A stretch of 64,000 bases of DNA, taken from positions 10,096,563-10,160,562 of the forward strand of contig JASSKH010000014.1 in assembly GCA_031763025.1 (NCBI GenBank). Reading direction: 5' to 3'. Positions 61,157 to 64,000 of this stretch are shown here, in pieces. Origin of the DNA: Macrocystis pyrifera. Lineage: Eukaryota > Sar > Phaeophyceae > Laminariales > Laminariaceae. Position 1 is the stretch's first letter; every line of letters begins with the position of its first letter. The notes beneath the pieces were generated by a model. That model saw only the letters and a program-made list of their open reading frames with translations. It was not told the origin of the DNA and ran no database searches. The position numbers and the translations under genes are program-made.

Positions 61157-63243
61157 TCCCCTTCTTATCCTTATGAAAGAAGTACTACATAATGGGTGGG
61201 TGACGAGGGTATTTTGGCCCACTCATTCTTTCTCTCTTTTTACTTAGTCAAGTGTTCCCCGGGATGCATATGTCCCATATTTCCCTTTTTTCCTTCCCGT
61301 TTCTTCCTCCTTGCACGTCCATTTTGGCTCATGCTCGGGGTATGTGTCTGAGGGTATGTGTCTTGAGCTTTGGCTTCCCATTTTATTTATTTATTTGGGA
61401 TTCTTCTCCTTTTCTTTTTCGGTTTGGTTTCTTCGTTGCTTCTCTTTCTTTACGGTGTATTTTGGTTGCTGGCGTATGTATGTTGTGTCGGCCGCACCTA
61501 GTGCGAAGGCATGGTATTGCGTAGGCTATTAATGCATTACGGTGTGTTATCTCTGTGTCGTAGTCTGTGATCACAGAGCTCGTATCTTTCTAGGGCGAAG
61601 AATCAGCACGGACACTGGGCTTGCTGGATGTCGACGAGTAGAAGAATGTGAAGAACACATACGGTACATTTACATTGTTTATGGATTTTGTGGGGATATC
61701 GGCCATGGACATTCGGTCCGAGCGAGGTTGTTATCATTGTGCGATCATCGGAATCAGGACTGAGCACTCTATGAGTACTCTTTGTATGCACAGAAATGTT
61801 CTGAGTACGTACGTACACAATGTGATGGCTGCCCGAATGTAGACGTGTTGGTACTGCTGTCTCTCGTGCAAGCCTTAGCCTTTGCGTTGATGACTGGCGG
61901 GAGCTGGTGCGAGTAAAAGTACCCCCCCATCCACCGTCAACCATCACCATCACGCCATCAACTTCCTTTTGCGAATGTCACCTATTAATATTAATACCTA
62001 CAGCAATACCAGGTACGGCAGTACCACCAGGTAACACGGCACAACACTGCTGCTGTAGTGTGCGGTGAGCCGTGTCAGAGCTGTGATAGATTTCGATGAC
62101 CTATTATTCATTATTCCGGGTACTTGCCGACCTTGACCTTACCAGGCTTCAGAATGCCTGGTGTATGTATCTATCTTTCGGTATTTCGAGGAAGACGGCA
62201 GCACTACTGCTGCTGTAGACTGAGCAGCAAGTACTGCGTCCTCGAGTCAGGGAGGGGACACCGCCGTACTCGTGCTATAAACTTGCGATACAACCACCAA
62301 CAATCTGAACCCACGACAGCGCACATAGACCTGGCGGCTCGTAGAGACAACAAGCAGGTTGCCTACTATTTACGGGGGACCATAGTAAATAGGGACCGAA
62401 TATTGTAGGTAAAAAAAAAAACGAAATATATAGGTTTTCATATCTACCGTGGGTCCTATTTACTATGGCTCCCCGTAGTAGGGGTCGATCCAACTCCACA
62501 CCGACAACCACTACAAACAACACCGGCCGACCCCTAAATCGAGCGAGTCTACGTGTATCAATCTTTCCAGAAAAATAAGGACTGGTTGGTTTTCATGTCA
62601 AATGACATAAAGATCTTTATATTTTCGGACCTAAGGTATGTGACAGCGAATCGTAGATACCAGAATGGGAAACGGCACACAAATAGTGAGTAAAACACAC
62701 TCACTTGGTACCTGATGTTTTATGTGTGTGTGTGTTCTTCACATTAAACCGTTCTTCTACTCGTCGACATCCAGCAAGCCCAGTGTCCATGCTGATTCTT
62801 CACCCTAGAGAGATACGAGCTCTGTGGTCACAGACTACGACACAGAGATAACACACCGTAATGCATTAATAGCCTACGCAATACCATGCCTTCGCACTAG
62901 GTGCGGCCGACACAACATACATACATACGCCAGCAACCAAAATACACCAAAAAGAAAGAGAAGCAACGAAGAAACCAAACCGAAAAAGAACAACAAAAAG
63001 AAAAAGAAAAGGAGAAGAATCCCAAATAAATAAATAAGATGGGAAGCCAAAGCTCAGACACATACATACTTACCCCGAGCATGAGCCAAAGGGACGTGCA
63101 AGGGGAAAGATACGAGAAGGAAAAAGGGGACTATGCATCCCGGTGAACACTTAACCAAGTAAAAAGAGCAATAGTGAGTGGGCCAAAATACGCTCGTCAC
63201 CCACCCACTATGTAGTACTTCTTTCATAAGGATAAGAAGGGAA
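61157..63243. repeat. 2.1 kb inverted repeat with ~500-bp arms
   Basis: Arms 61157-61655 and 62733-63243 are inverted copies of roughly 90% identity (TTGCTGGCGTATGTATGTTG, GGCCGCACCTAGTGCGAAGG, CTGGATGTCGACGAGTAGAA). The spacer of about 1.08 kb holds a MITE. Diverged single copies occur at 1680-1960 and 7075-7420. It is either two oppositely inserted copies of one element or a foldback transposon. Confidence 0.92.
62370..62479. mobile_element. TA-flanked MITE (copy 12)
   Basis: TTACGGGGGACCATAGTAAA to TTTACTATGGCTCCCCGTAG, inside the spacer of the large inverted repeat. Confidence 0.88.
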
Positions 63244-63324
63244 AAAAAAAAAAAAAAAATTCAAAATGCATACCGAACGGCCGCAGCAGTTGGCGGTACG
63301 AGTAGCAAAGAAAAGTCCAACCTA

Positions 63325-63998
63325 TTAGTCGGCCTGGTACCTTGCTACCCTATCTGCGGTCTCTCTGCTACTCTCTTCTACCGCGGTTTCCCTTCTACTC
63401 CTCCTGTTCCCTCCCCTGCCCCCATACACTTGTACGGTGTTCCTTCTACCCCTCCTGCTGTTACCCCTCCCCCCATTCCCTCTAACACTACCCGCAGCGG
63501 ATGCACGGCGCTGTCTACTCAGCTTTGCCTCAGCCTCGTGCCACCTGCCCATGAACTGTTCAGCTGCTTCGAGGATTCCCCGGTACCACTTTCCCGTCTG
63601 TTTTGCTGCAGTGGGCCACAGTGCGGTCCCAACTCCAAAGACTAAGGGGGAGTCTTCCGTTGATCCCTCGGTGGCTTTGAACACTCTTAAGGTCCTCAGC
63701 AATGGCCCTAGGCCAAGTCTTGGGCTGCCCGCCTGGTTTCGGGCTCCCCCCACCAGCGATCGTCCCGAACATCAACCGACTGGGCAGTCGCCCCTCGTGT
63801 TGCCGCACCACAGCCCCCGCAAAGAAGAGTCGCCGTTTACGGATGGTCGTTTCGATACTTTCGCATCGTGTTATCCTGAGCGCCTTCGCATACGAGAGGG
63901 TGGTGTGGTCGGGGCGTAGTCGGCGCTGGAAACCAATGACTCGCAGAAGGACTTCGTGGTGGGCTGATCGAAGCTTGGCGAAGTGGTCCGCATTGAGG
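63325..63998 (-). pseudogene. 3' end of a LINE-type reverse transcriptase ORF, frameshifted
   Basis: From the window edge inward the minus strand reads HEVLLRVIGFQRRLRPDHTT, LSYAKALRITRCESIETTIR, KRRLFFAGAVVRQ and LPSRLMFGTIAGG. This pattern is typical of the region after the RT domain in non-LTR retrotransposons. Near 63685-63700 the frame changes; the following part (RVFKATEGST; KWYRGILEAAEQFMGRWHEA) is in the next frame. A low-complexity Arg/Gly tail follows to the stop at 63325. The RT domain itself would lie right of the window. Possible source of the machinery that moved the SINEs. Confidence 0.75.
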
Positions 63999-64000
63999 GT

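Overview
The window is nuclear DNA of a eukaryote with many introns. I read it as a flagellate stramenopile, most likely a brown alga (about 0.6 confident). The reasons are GT-AG introns of 0.3-4 kb around short exons, a ciliary gene, TTAGGG-like interstitial repeats, a LINE tail, and very dense short non-autonomous elements, minisatellites and long homopolymers. No operon, ribosome binding site, rRNA, true tRNA or CRISPR array was seen.

Positions 2-36567 (+) hold almost all of one gene, a homolog of the ciliary/centriolar coiled-coil protein CCDC146 (Chlamydomonas MBO2). I could place 25 exons by phase-compatible splice sites and by residue-for-residue similarity to the vertebrate protein, from the N-terminal third to the highly conserved C-terminus and stop. 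The start codon lies left of the window. Two breaks remain: an extra base in an AAAA run in exon 12, and a phase mismatch between exons 4 and 5.

Positions 53668-59753 (-) hold a second gene of six exons, coding for an unrecognised protein with four membrane segments and a charged, then Gly/Ser/Tyr-rich tail. Exon 5 carries one extra base in a run of six G. The two genes converge tail to tail across 17 kb without a convincing intact gene (36568-53667). That space holds a decayed ORF, a TAG array of about 580 bp, a SINE nested in a MITE, a 1.9 kb TAACACTATGTTA satellite and several minisatellites. At the right edge lie a 2.1 kb inverted repeat (61157-63243) and the 3' end of a LINE-type reverse transcriptase gene (63325-63998, -), frameshifted.

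The most unusual signal is that pieces of exons are copied next to the real exon. In CCDC146 this is seen for exons 1, 5, 9, 17 and 25; in the four-membrane-segment gene for exons 4, 5 and 6. Many copies carry the exon edge, the splice site and the adjoining intron, some in arrays of three to seven. At least five families of short dispersed elements also recur: a TA-flanked MITE of about 105 bp (12 copies), a tRNA-derived SINE, a GATC-rich palindromic element, an element ending in poly-C, and a 90 bp palindromic element.
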